Shown piece by piece: positions 43,334-53,900 of a stretch of 64,000 bases of DNA (the stretch's first letter is position 1; every line of letters starts with the position of its first letter). The notes beneath the pieces are model-generated. The model was not told the origin of the DNA and searched no databases. It was given only the letters and a program-made list of their open reading frames with translations. Source of the stretch: Lepas anatifera (taxonomy: Eukaryota; Arthropoda; Thecostraca; Lepadidae); contig JAOTON010001677.1 in NCBI GenBank assembly GCA_034440635.1, positions 124,001 through 188,000 on the forward strand, in the 5' to 3' direction. The translations under genes were made by a program, and so were the position numbers.

Positions 43334-44290
43334 ATTCGAGGTGTATGAGCTTCGATGATTATGTGGCCCGATGTGGAGAATACTGCACTTGTTAGCGTTG
43401 AAAGGTAGCATCCAATGGTGTGACCATATCTCCAGCTTCTTCAAGTCATCTTAGAAAATAGAGCGATTGTCTTCCGTTGTAACTTTTCCGTAGACTTTGG
43501 CATCATCCGCGGACAGCTTTATACTGCTGGTCAGTCCATCTGGCAAGTCATTCACGAACAGAACGAAGAGGACTGGCCCTAAGACAGACCCCTGGGGGAT
43601 CCCGCTGGTGACAGGGGACCAGCTAGACACGGTCCCTCTCACCCTAACCCTTTGGTGTCTGCCAGAAAGAGACGAGTCAATCCACTTCAGATTAGTCCCA
43701 GTTATTCCATAGGCTTCAAGTTTGGCATTAAGTCTCCTGTGCGGCACCGAGTCGAAAGCTTTCGCAAAATCCAAGTATGCCACATCGACAGGGTATCTAT
43801 TTCGATATCTTTTGTCCATCTATCTAAAGCAGAGAGGAGGTGGCTGGAACACGAGCGTTTAGGGGACAAAACCATGCTGGGCGTCTGTTGACTGACCAGT
43901 GTCTTGCATATGCCTCAGGAGTCTATCTCGGATCAGGGATTCCATGACTTTGGAGGGCACAGAGGTCAAGCTGACTGGTCGGTAGTTTGAAGGGTTACTT
44001 TTACTTCCTTTCCTTTTGTAGATTGGTACTACCTCTGCCACTTTCCAGTCTACAGGAAGAATGCCACTCTCAAGCGATTTCTGAAATATGGCGCAGGGAG
44101 GCACACAAAGAAGTTGGGATAGTTCCTTCAGCACCCTAGGGTGTATGCCATCCGGTCCTGGTGATGATGTTGGCTTCAGTGATATCAATTTTTGCTCAAC
44201 CTTTGCAGGTGTAATCTCAAGATCCTCGATGGTACGCCTTATAGCATTCTGTTGACCAAGTGGGATGGGAATGGACCCATCAATAGTGAA
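43334..44290 (-). pseudogene. CR1-like reverse transcriptase, N-terminal and catalytic part
   Basis: The minus-strand reading from 44290 gives PTSSPGPDGIHPRVLKEL, NYRPVSLTSVPSKVMESL, YLDFAKAFDSVPHRRL, GIPQGSVLGPVLFVLFVNDL and LSADDAKVYGK (catalytic DD, with Ser in place of the usual Phe or Tyr). A frame change lies near 43860-43820, and TAA follows IF at about 43453. After that the same frame runs DDLKKLEIW up to the duplication and resumes at 36726. Confidence 0.88.
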
Positions 44291-44811
44291 AACGCTGGAA
44301 AAACTTTAGCCATTGTTTTGCCAATAAATTCTCACTGAATTGAGATAAAGCTCTTATTGTGCTTGCATTGTGCCTACACTGTCATGGGGAGTCAATTGAT
44401 ATGCAACATGACCATACCAGGTCACCCTTTGACCCTGACCTAGTTCAAGGTGAGGGCATTTTCACAATTTAACCTAGTAAGGTCATATTATACATAATTC
44501 GATTTGCGACGATGAGAGGAATCCAATGATACATAAATATTTGCTCTAGCTTTTATGAGTAAATATCTAGAGGTGGAAACGTACTCTGCCCTGTTGTAAG
44601 CCGATGGAACCTTATTTAACCTATGCTGACCTCAATATTGACCTGACATAAAAATGCTTCGTATAATCTATCTTTGTTTCGTCAAGAGCTTTTGAACGCC
44701 GTCCATAATGTTCCTTTAGCTTTGCTGGGAAATGAGATACGGAGGGGGCGAACCCCCCCTCCCCGCCAGCGGGGCGCGTCATGCCAGGGACCCCAGCGGG
44801 GTGCGTCTTAA

Positions 44812-45483
44812 GTAAACGTAAACACAATGAGCTGTGATGAGAAAAATAGGTTCAGCCGGTTACACACTGATTGGAAGGTATCAATCTCAGTTTTTTAAGT
44901 TATATATCAAAATCGATTTCACTTCTCACAAAAGCTAGTGATGTATTTTGACGAGCTCTTTAGATTTGGGCCCCTGCGAGCTGGATGAGACTTCACTTTG
45001 GAAAATTATGGACGAAAAACTGTTTTCGCTGATCCCCATGATTTTCTGTGTCTTTTCTCAATTACTTCAAAATTTTGGACCCGATAAAGTAGTTTTGCAC
45101 GTCAGTTCATTCATCCAGTCAAAAAGCAGCAAGTGAAGCAACAATGGTGTCGGTAGGGAGCTTCACTTGAGAGATATTTCGCAAAAATTACCGCGGCCTA
45201 ATACCTACCAATTAGCATGGAACTGGCTGTAATTATAGCCAGGTGACGTTGCGTAAGCGGTGCAATTAAAATACTGATGCGTACTTACGAGTGACAAGTA
45301 ATGTCCACGAGTGTATGTAGCTTTGTAACATCAGCCATGGAATATTTTTGGAATGATATTTTGGAGTCTTATAAGCTGTTATAATATTATATTCGTAAAA
45401 TGTAATTTGTTGTTCGTTGCTCGGGACTTCTCTCCGCTGGAGTATGTCAAAAACTTAAAATAATCATTGAGAGTAGTACAGTG
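44812..45483. other. Unassigned DNA
   Basis: No recognisable gene or repeat. Confidence 0.4.
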
Positions 45484-45729
45484 CAGGGCGTGGGGTTCCA
45501 AAATTATTGGGGGTGCCCAAATTTGAAAGCATGCCAATAATTAATGTACAAAAATAGATAGCATTATATTTTTCTGTTTTGGCCTTTGAACAGGCCTTCT
45601 GAAGCAAATCAAACCAGTTTAAGTCCTGAAAATCATAAATAATTAAATTTAAAGAACTTTCTAATATGAACTCAATCCTTACTTTGGGTGCCCGGGCACC
45701 CCTAAAAGAGATATAAATCCACACCTCTG
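45484..45729. mobile_element. Candidate hAT-type MITE, 246 bp
   Basis: The ends are CAGGGCGTGGGGTTCC and, inverted, CAGAGGTGTGGATTTA, with inner GGGGGTGCCC and GGGCACCCC facing each other. The flanks GTACAGTG and GACAGCGT align only with an offset, so the duplication is unsure. Confidence 0.5.
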
Positions 45730-45860
45730 GACAGCGTTCACAAGAACACAAGAATTTTGGTGACTATCCAACATAAATCCAACTTATGTCATGTACCAGT
45801 TGACGGAGGCTGAAATTTCGGTCGAAAGCTTTTAAGCTTTTGACATACTACTTTGGAGCA

Positions 45861-45950
45861 TACGCAAATCCAGGGGGACAAAGGGCACAAGTGCCCCCCC
45901 GATCAACCCTCAGCACCCCCTAAAATGGTCACACGACGCCCCCTGAAATG
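45861..45950 (+). mobile_element. Half of a CATAGGCGGATCC-family MITE
   Basis: It starts CATACGCAAATCCAGGGGG and continues with AGTGCCCCCCCGATCAACCC and GCCCCCTGAAATG, like the left halves at 30279 and 33228. It stops abruptly, with no right end. Confidence 0.6.
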
Positions 45951-46445
45951 AAATATCCATCCAAATTTATTGGAAACAATTTTCGGAGCATATGTGGAGG
46001 AATAATATTTGTGACACAGCCGGAAGGGTCGACATCACAGTTTGTCAGGTATGATTAGGTAAACTCTCTGGCGCTGGCCTTAAAATGACCACGAACCTCA
46101 TTATTCATAATAACTATAGGTTTTAGATGCTGCAGCAACTGTGGCTATTGGCGCCCATACCACTAGATGACTGGGCGGAAGCTATAGCTGACTGGTGGAT
46201 AACATCATTCCTCCACTGTCACTTATCCTTTATTTTTTGAATACATATTGTATGCTTTAGGAGTATGTTTCCTAGGTATATGCTCAGTATCAATCCAAAT
46301 GAAACTTTGACATTCCTGCAAGGCTGGGGGCTTCAGTTTCTATCTCTGGATGTGGAGTACCTTTATTTTTCATGTTAGGCAGTGCAGCATAGTTTCATGT
46401 ATTTAAGGGAGTGTATGGTATAGTGTTTATAATACAATGGTTTTC
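45951..46445. other. Unassigned DNA
   Basis: No gene or repeat recognised. Confidence 0.4.
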
Positions 46446-46449
46446 TTAA

Positions 46450-47682
46450 CCCTATTTCCGGCAGGGGCTAATATTGCCCCTTCAGGTTTTTCGAGAATAT
46501 CTCCGAAACGGCTTGCGATAGAACTTTGAAACTTCCTGACTTTTCCTAAAACTAGCACAGGCAGGTTTTCTGAAATTTTCAAGATTATATATTTACCAGG
46601 GGCGGAGCTATGGCTGGGTTTTTGGGAGGTTCTATCCACAAACCAAGTATTATCGTATGCGATGGGTTTTTGTAAAAGGAAGCCGTCTCTGCTGATCCTG
46701 ATACCAGTTATATGGTTTTATTATATCATTTTTTATGTGAGATGATAGTGCATTCACAATTGTCACTATTTGTATTCATCAGGGGCGGTTACAGCAGTTC
46801 AAAATGGGGGGAATGTTATCAAGAAGGACTAAACGTTAGTAAGTGAGAAGACTGCTTACAGCCGTGCCAGGGCGAATACAATTGGGTATATGAAAATTCA
46901 AAATAGTTATAACCCAATTCTAGATTATCAGAGGTGTGGCCAGTCACTACACATTTTCAAAATGTATATTCCCAGCCAGTATCACCGCCGCGACTCAATA
47001 TCGTTGTATATTGAAAATGTGTTTCCAATCACCCCCACCCCCCCCACGACGAGTCCTTGATCCGCCTATGTCACCCCCTTTCCCAGAGCTGCCATGGGAG
47101 GGTAAAAATTATCAGAAATTAAATTTCAACTAATCGAGGGACTAATATACTCATGCATACCATTCGCATATTGTTGATATGTATTTTACCCCACTGTTTT
47201 ACCTTACTGCATCCGCCCCTGATGAGTTTTTCACTTTTTTCTCATTTATTTATGTGTCAAAGATGCCAAGCAGTATATGACGGCTTCTAATCCGCGTAAC
47301 AAAAACTTTTTAGGTTGTATATATTTCCCCTCATAGTCCTGGTCCTGGAACTGCCATTGAATTTCGAATTTTTGCGTAACTCGAGTATATGAAAATTTTG
47401 GGTCAATTATTTGTAAATCTGAACTAGTTTTGTGAAAATCGTACAACAGAGACAAGGGTTATGGAAAATCTAAAAAATACACAAAAATTGTATATTTTGC
47501 ACGACCTTCTCCTAAAAAATAAAAATTTTGAAATTTTCTTTTTTCAAAATAAAGTTTAGCAGCAGAGAAATCTATGGCACTTTGAATTTTCAAAATCGGC
47601 CGGTTAGATTACGAGATCTTAGGGGGCCGATATTGCCCCCTTGCCGGAAATAGGGGTAGCCGGGAGCCTGACGGAAATAGGG
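46450..47682 (+). mobile_element. TTAA-flanked non-autonomous DNA transposon, family P1 (copy 3, longest)
   Basis: TTAA (46446-46449) is followed by CCCTATTTCCGGCAGGGGC; inverted at the right, TTAA (47683-47686) is followed by CCCTATTTCCGTCAGG. The right end carries a second, inner copy of the terminus (CCCCTATTTCCGGCAAGGGG). It is 1233 bp with no transposase. It shares interior blocks with 15573-16257 and 134-661. Confidence 0.8.
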
Positions 47683-47686
47683 TTAA

Positions 47687-48024
47687 TGCTGTCGTAGGTG
47701 ACGGTTTTCAGATTTGGGCGCCCCCAGTGGTTTTCGAAAATGCACCTTATCATGATGGATCGATTAAGAGTGACCTCATTAGATAAAAAAATCCGTTGCC
47801 TGTAACTTTTTGGTTTCATCATATAATTTTAAAGGTCCTGGTATGACGTTTGAAAGGTGAAATGCGTTAAAACATCGAAATGTTTGAGTCCCAAATTAGG
47901 TTTAGTGCTTTTTCACTATCCAAAATGGAGCAAAGCAGCACGTGCTTACCTCTTCTAGAATATGATCTTGTTTTACTTCGGCAGCGCTCTCACTACTTCA
48001 CACTCGCTATAAATCGTCCGACGA
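47687..48024. other. Spacer between two TTAA elements
   Basis: No gene or repeat recognised. Confidence 0.4.
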
Positions 48025-48028
48025 TTAA

Positions 48029-49049
48029 CCCTCGCCTCACCGGGGGCCATCGATGCCCCCCTAAGGTTTTTCCGGGATAGCAGAAAAACAACAAGGCGCA
48101 GCACCGCGGTTGAGGGCTCTACCTCTTACTGCATCATTTTCCCATCATCCCTGAAATTTCTTACCCCGGGTCACCCAAGGTCAGGTCACCAGACGAGGTC
48201 AACCAAGGTCACCTCACTTCAACTTTAGAGCTCTGTAAGAGCTACATTTCAAAGTCGATCGATTTGAAACTTCCTACACTTCATGACCCCTCTAGGGTCT
48301 ACAAGGTGTATATCCGGGATTTTTCGATTTCGTGCCCTGAGGTCAGGCCACGAGGCGACCTCTCCCATTGGAAAAGCATGGGGAAAAGCTGTTTTATGAT
48401 ATAAAAGCCACAAAAATGATTGAAAATACTCAGACTGCTCAGAACAGCGTTTTTGGACATCCTTTCACGGATCCCAGGGGTCATATTTGCCCTTTGACTT
48501 TTCCAAGGTCATCCAAGGTCACCAGAGGTCAAAAACAGTATTTTGACAATAACTTTTGACCTAATTAAGCTAGAGCGGTGAAACAAACACCATCGTGTTT
48601 GTCTTGTTACTGGCTTTCATTTGATATACGGCAAGGTCACTTTTTGACCTTTTGTGACCTCAGGTCATATTAGGTCACGAGGTGACCTCTGGAGGTCAAA
48701 CCACTGGCGGGAGGTCTTTACGTTCCACATAGCGGAAAAAGTACTGACAATTTCCTATCAAATGTACTTTACCAGGCCTCAATAGCTCTAATGACATAAT
48801 AGTTATGACCAGTTTGCTTAAGCATTGCATATTTGAGTGAAAATAGCCGATCTTGACCTAATTTGACCTCTGGAGGTCAAACCATTGACCTGAGCACTAA
48901 AACATGTGAAGTAATTTCTTACTGAATTTACGCGAGCTTTCTATTGCACTTTGCAGATTTGCGCTAACGCCCATATTTTCGGAGTTAGAGGGGGCCATCG
49001 ATGGCCCCCGTGGGGCGAAGGTGGCACCGGACCCCCGGTGGGGCGCGGG
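48029..49049 (+). mobile_element. TTAA-flanked element, family P3, rich in AGGTCA half-sites
   Basis: TTAA (48025-48028) is followed by CCCTCGCCTCACCGGGGG; inverted at the right, TTAA (49050-49053) is followed by CCCGCGCCCCACCGGGGG. GGCCATCGATG occurs near both ends. It is 1021 bp, non-coding. The interior has many AGGTCA/TGACCT words, several in direct-repeat spacing of 10 bp. Confidence 0.8.
48506..48531 (+). promoter_or_regulatory. Triple AGGTCA array in DR4 spacing
   Basis: AGGTCA at 48506, 48516 and 48526 with 4-bp spacers. More DR4 pairs lie at 48196/48206 and 48662/48672. DR4 is a known binding layout for nuclear receptor heterodimers in animals. Whether any receptor binds here is not shown. 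Confidence 0.5.
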
Positions 49050-49053
49050 TTAA

Positions 49054-49574
49054 GTTTTAGTTTTATTTATGGGTCATTCCTCTCCATCTGTCGGTTACCA
49101 TCTGGCCGGGACCCTTCCTTTTCGTTCGGCAGAAACCTTCCGACTTCAGCGAATGCAACTCTCCTGACTTCAGCGAACTCGGTCGCCGGATAGCCTGTGC
49201 TGACTGCCGCTACCTCGCCTGTACAAAGAGTATCGGATGCTGGCGGAGATAATCAAGCTAATGTAGGGCAAAATATGGCTAGTAATGCTTGAAAAAGACA
49301 ATGATAATACATCTCATGGTTTAAGGTTTAAGTTTTATCATTCTTATGTAGAAATTGCCGCTGAACTTTTCGCTATGCAAGTGAACGCACCTCCACCAAT
49401 CAGCAGCCGACATCCGCTGGATACCAATTCCGCGGGGCACAGAGGTTAGAAAGGTCACGCCACTGGGCGCCGCTGGTACCGAGTTCAAGCATCGGTGGGG
49501 TAGGGTCGCGTGGCGGATTCTAAAACGTACCCATGTGGTGTTGAGAATGGTGGTAGTTCTGCCTGCTGTTGGAC
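49054..49574. other. Unassigned DNA
   Basis: No gene or repeat recognised. Confidence 0.4.
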
Positions 49575-49857
49575 CAGGGGCGTCGCTAGGATTTCGCTCG
49601 GGGGGGATGGCGCCCTGAAAAAGGCCCCTGCGACAGCGCCAAAAGGGCCCTGATGGGTAAAAAAGGCCTGTTTGTTACAGAATAGTGCTGAAGAGGGCTT
49701 AAGAGAGCCCTGTCTGGTATGAAATTTCAAATTTGGCCACAGAGCATAGTGCTGGCGAGCCGCGCTTCGTGCGGCTCGTGTCCTCAGAGGAGCCCTTCGG
49801 GCCTTTTTAGAGGGGGGCTGCTGTCTCTGCCGCCCGCCCCCCTTGGCTACGCCCCTG
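49575..49857. mobile_element. hAT-type MITE, 283 bp, CAGGGGCGTAGCC type
   Basis: The ends are CAGGGGCGTCGCTAGG and, inverted, CAGGGGCGTAGCCAAGG. The flanks TGTTGGAC (49567-49574) and TATTGGAC (49858-49865) match at seven of eight bases. The interior has an inverted pair around GCCGCGCTTCGTGCGGC. Non-coding. Confidence 0.85.
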
Positions 49858-49865
49858 TATTGGAC

Positions 49866-50309
49866 TGAGAGAGGACAGATGTAGGAGAAATTCTGTTCTC
49901 ATGGGTGGATGTATGGGCTAGGTGTTTGTGCAGTGTGCAGTGTCGATATCACTGGAAAACATTAGTGTGGGCTCATTAAATGAGTTCGGTATGTGAATAC
50001 GCTTGGCGGGTAAAATTGCAGGTGCCGATTTATAATCCCGAAATCAAGAGTCAAATCCCTTAGTATTTTGTGGCATCAGGGTAAATGATGCAGCTTTTTT
50101 CATTGATAAACACGTATTGGGAATACAGCACACACAGTAAATGTGACATACACGAATGGCTGACTTTTCAATGTCCGTGATAATAGCAACGTATTCGTAT
50201 TCGTATTCAAATACGTATTCGCGTCCCCTCCGATTTTGCTGAAATTTTGCATGGATACTGCTATGCAAGTCCCTAGTAACCCCCTAAAACCATTCGTGTT
50301 CACAACTAA
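49866..50309. other. Unassigned DNA with short ATTCGT microsatellite
   Basis: A GTATTC repeat tract lies at about 50189-50222. Nothing else recognised. Confidence 0.5.
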
Positions 50310-50720
50310 CGGTTTGACCTCCAGAGGTCACCAAAATATAAAGCTCGAAAATCTGGCGAATCCTACAATTTTAAGACAAAAAGAGCTAGAAGTGTCATTT
50401 CGGCTCTAGTGCTTTCCATTGACACCAAAGATGATTCACAATTAACACATACTTTGTTAAACTCCACCCCCTGGCTTCGAGTTCGAAATTCAATTTCAAA
50501 AGCCGCCCTGTCAAAAAGCGTGGCGAACCCTAAATCAACGCTTTATTACATACTTATCATCTGTTTTTTGGTGTTCAAGCGCGGCCATCGCAGTCAGCAT
50601 CATTCACAAAAATATAAACAACCATTAAATATATTATTTTCGCTCTAGGCGTACATTTTATGTAAAAATGACCGTTTTACAAACATGTTTGCGAACCCTG
50701 CCATTCCTACCTTAACCTGT
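50310..50720 (+). repeat. Diverged satellite monomers at the array edge
   Basis: GCGAACCCT recurs at about 50522 and 50691, about 170 bp apart. A GATTCACAA phrase (about 50432) sits at the position expected from the 177-bp satellite. These look like decayed outer monomers separated from the main array by later insertions. Confidence 0.6.
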
Positions 50721-51071
50721 TAAGATGTAAAACAGTTCCACATCGAATTTACTCATATATCATAGATAATTCACAAAAAACCGATACCTTCAACTCTCCT
50801 AGTTTAGCCAGCATCAACAAAACACGTTTCTTCCAATGATAAAAACTTTCATCGGCAACATTCAACGTCCTCCAAGCCCCGCCCACCGAAGGCGGGGCCT
50901 TAAAGCAAGCGGACCATTTACCAGTCACACAGCTCGTCTGCCGTAAGAGATGCAAATCAATCATAATGGGAGCTATGACATACCTGGCTTGCTGAAATGG
51001 GGCAAAGGAGGCCCCCACCCCCAAATATCAGATCGCACATAGCTTATGCATAGCAGTAAGCTGCTCAGAGG
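50721..51071. other. Unassigned DNA at the satellite edge
   Basis: It contains GATAATTCACAAAAAACCG near 50763, faintly satellite-like, and nothing else recognisable. Confidence 0.35.
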
Positions 51072-51677
51072 CATAGGCGGATCCAGGATGGCGCATCGGG
51101 GGAGGGGGGCAGTGGCGGATCTAGCCGGTCGCTTTGGGAGGGGCAAACCAAAATCAAAAAGCAAAAAAAAAAACTTCACGGGGGTGAAAGATATTGGCTT
51201 AAGATACGTTTTCCTATCCAAGGCCCAATATTCACACTGAACTTCACTGGTTCTACCTGAAGCTGAGAGTTGAAGCACCAAAGTCTTGCTTATAATTAAA
51301 CTAAAAAGAAGTCGGGGCAAAAGCGAGGTCAACCACTTTGGAGGAGCAAAGCATGGTTTTTCCCCGAGCTTTTCCGTTTGGGGGGGCAAATATCTTTTCC
51401 CCCTTCCCTGGATCCACCACTGGGCGGGGGGTAACTTCCCAGGGAGGCGCTTTTCTGACCAAGGGGGTGGCAATTTTGACCGAAAAACTAGCAAGTTGGC
51501 ATAAAATCCAATCGGTGGACACCGGTTTTCGCATCCTGGGGGGCCGGGGATGGGAAGCGACATAACCGGGGGTGCCATTGACCTTCCAGGGGGACGCTGG
51601 ACTATGTCAGGGGGCGCCGAAGGTCGATCGGCGGAGGGGAACCCGTCCCCTTTGCCCACCCCCTGAATCCACGTATA
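51072..51677. mobile_element. Candidate hAT-type MITE, outer element of a nested pair
   Basis: The left end is CATAGGCGGATCCAGG and the right end, inverted, is TATACGTGGATTCAGG. Flanking 8-mers agree at five of eight positions. Another element (51110-51422) sits inside. Confidence 0.5.
51110..51422. mobile_element. hAT-type MITE nested in the previous one (313 bp)
   Basis: The ends are CAGTGGCGGATCTAG and, inverted, CAGTGGTGGATCCAG. The flanks GAGGGGGG and GGCGGGGG agree at six of eight bases, though low complexity weakens this. Confidence 0.6.
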
Positions 51678-51894
51678 CTGAGGAGCAATGGCAATATAAT
51701 CAACTCGGCAAGATCCTGCCCAGGCCGGGAAGGTACCCAGCCGTGACATCATGAGGATGCATGTGGCTGCTTTCAGTGGCTCCAGGCTCGTTAAGTCACG
51801 CCAAAAAGGCGGCCGGGGAAAGCTATGGGGTAAAATTCTTTTAGCATACCGTAATGTTACAATTTGTAGATGGAAAATCGAGTTCCAGCATATA

Positions 51895-52118
51895 CATTGG
51901 CAGACGCAGGGGGGAGGCATTCTGGCCATGGCTCCTCCTAAACCGCTGGGGAGAGGGCCAAACTATCTCTTGGTCCCCCCAAACGCCGGATAAATTTTTC
52001 AAAAAACATATTTACACTACGTCTGTAGAGCAAAAAAATATTCGCTCCCACCCCTCCCCCCAAGGAAAGGCAGACATGGGTTTGTCCATCCCAAAACTCG
52101 GGTCTGCGTTCGCCCCTG
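51895..52118. mobile_element. hAT-type MITE, 224 bp, perfect TSD
   Basis: AGCATATA is duplicated exactly at 51887-51894 and 52119-52126. The left end CATTGGCAGACGCAGGGGGG and the right end, inverted, CAGGGGCGAACGCAG differ by a few substitutions. It lies at the inner edge of the satellite array. Confidence 0.85.
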
Positions 52119-53724
52119 AGCATATATATATATATAGCATATACACCCTAAAACTTCTCTTTAGCACTGATATTTTAAACAGTGTTTAAAGAAGATTCAC
52201 AAAAAGATAATTTTTGTCTGCTGACCCGCTGATTTTGACTCTGAGTGGCACAAATAAAATTAAGGAAAACACATTCACCTGAATTCACGGCTAAGCTTCA
52301 AAATTTTTTCTAGGATATAAGTATTTTTCATCACTGATACCTTAAAACGTTTTCAAATACGATTCACAAAAATGTTATTTTTCTCTGCTGACCCACTAAA
52401 AGTAACACCGAGTGGCTAAACGAAAAATAAGGAAAACACAATTTCCTACCCGAATTTACGGCGAACCCTACAACTTATTTGTTTGCTAGGATATACCCAT
52501 TTATATAGCACTAATGATTTAAAAAGACACTGAAAATGATTAAAAAAATATTGTTTTTGTCTGCTGACCCGTTGAGGGTGACAATGAGTGGCAAAACAAA
52601 AATTAAGGAAATAACAATTGTTTGCCTAGATTTACGGCGAACCCTACAAAGTATTTATTTTCAAGGATGTAGGTGTTTTTTCATCGATGGTACCTTTGGA
52701 GGTTTAAAAAAACCATTCACAAAAATATTATTTTTCTCTGCTGGCCCATTAAAAGTAACACTGAGTGGCTAAACGAAAACAAAGCAAAACACAATTTTTT
52801 ACCCGAATTCCCGGCGAACCCTACAACTTATTTGTTTTCTAGTGTATGGCTATTTCTTTAGTACTGATATATTAAGAAAAACCTTAAAGACAATTCACCA
52901 AAATAGTATTTTTGTCTGCTGAACCGTTGAGTGTAACACTGAGTGCCAAAACGAAAATTAAGAGGAAAAAGGGTTTTAACCTGTCTCCACGGCGAACCCT
53001 ACAACTTATTTGTTTGCTATGGTATGGCTATTTCTTTAGAACTGACATGTTAATAAAACCTTAAAGACGAGTCACAAAAATAGTATTTTTGTCTGCTGAC
53101 CCATTGAGTGTAACACTGAGTGGCAAAACAAAAAATAAGGAAAAAAACAATTGTTTGCCCAAACTTACGGCGAACCCTACAGCTTATTTGTTTTCAAGAA
53201 TGTTGAGGTTTTTACATCACTGGTACCTTTGGATGTTTAAAAAGACCATTCAGAAAAAATATTATTTTTCTCTGATGACCAATTAAAAGTAACACCGAGT
53301 GGCTAAACAAAACTAAGCAAAACACATTTGTTTTACCCGAACTCACGGGGAACCCTCCAACGTATTTGTTTGCTAGGGTATGGCTATTTCTTTAGCACTG
53401 ATATATTAAGAAAACCTTAAGGACGATTAAAAAAATAGTATTTTTGTCTGCTGAACCTGTTGAGTGTAACACTGAGTGGCAAAACGAAATTTAAGGGGAA
53501 AAAAGGATTTACCTGTCTTCACGGCGAACCCTACAACTTATTTGTTTAATGAGGTATGGCTATTTCTTTAGCTCTGTTATGTTAAGAGAACCTTAAAGAC
53601 GATTCACAAAAATAGTATTTTTGTCTGCTGACCCGTTGAGTGTAACACTGAGTGGCAAAACGAAAATTAAAGAGGAAAAAAAGTTTTTATCTGTATTCAC
53701 GGCGAACCCTACAACTTATTTTGT

Positions 53725-53900
53725 TCTATACAATAATTGTTTTTTGTTCACTGATAACTTAGAAATACTTCAAACACTATTCGCAAAAATTTGCTTTTGA
53801 GTGCTGATGCGTGAAGTATACCGAACAGCGGCAAAACTGAAAGTACACAAAATCAACGTTTTCAACTGTAGTTAGCGGCGAACGTTACAACTTATTTTTT
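53725..53900 (+). repeat. Third, diverged satellite monomer type (copy 1)
   Basis: TACAATAATTGTTTTTTGTTC and TGAAGTATACCGAACAGCGG replace the usual phrases. A near-identical unit lies at 58827-59000. Confidence 0.8.

Larger units (their letters stand above)
35951..44297 (-). mobile_element. 5'-truncated CR1-like retrotransposon, itself interrupted
   Basis: The parts are 44297-43334 (N-terminal reverse transcriptase) and 36726-35951 (C-terminal part and 3' end). In the related copy near 1890-1910 the P2 sequence runs from the phrase at 35945 straight to the phrase at 44300, which gives the limits. The 3' end (35951-35985) is a 9-bp tandem repeat of ATTAGATGT instead of poly(A), as is typical for CR1/L2-like elements. 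There is no long target duplication, also typical of CR1. Confidence 0.85.
35440..44807 (-). mobile_element. TTAA-flanked DNA transposon, family P2 (copy 2), host of two nested retrotransposons
   Basis: The left flank TTAA (35436-35439) is followed by CACACACCCTGCTGG, and the right flank TTAA is at 44808-44811 (inverted end GACGCACCCCGCTGGGG). It is the reverse of the element at 1399-4849. The parts that belong to it are 35440-35950 and 44298-44807; everything between is later insertion. It is non-coding, about 1.0 kb once the insertions are discounted. Confidence 0.75.

Noticed and set aside
46780..47221. Apparent nested MITE with CAGGGGCGG ends
   Set aside because: The left phrase lies at the same offset in the related element at 15573-16257, so it belongs to the host family, and the flanking 8-mers do not match.
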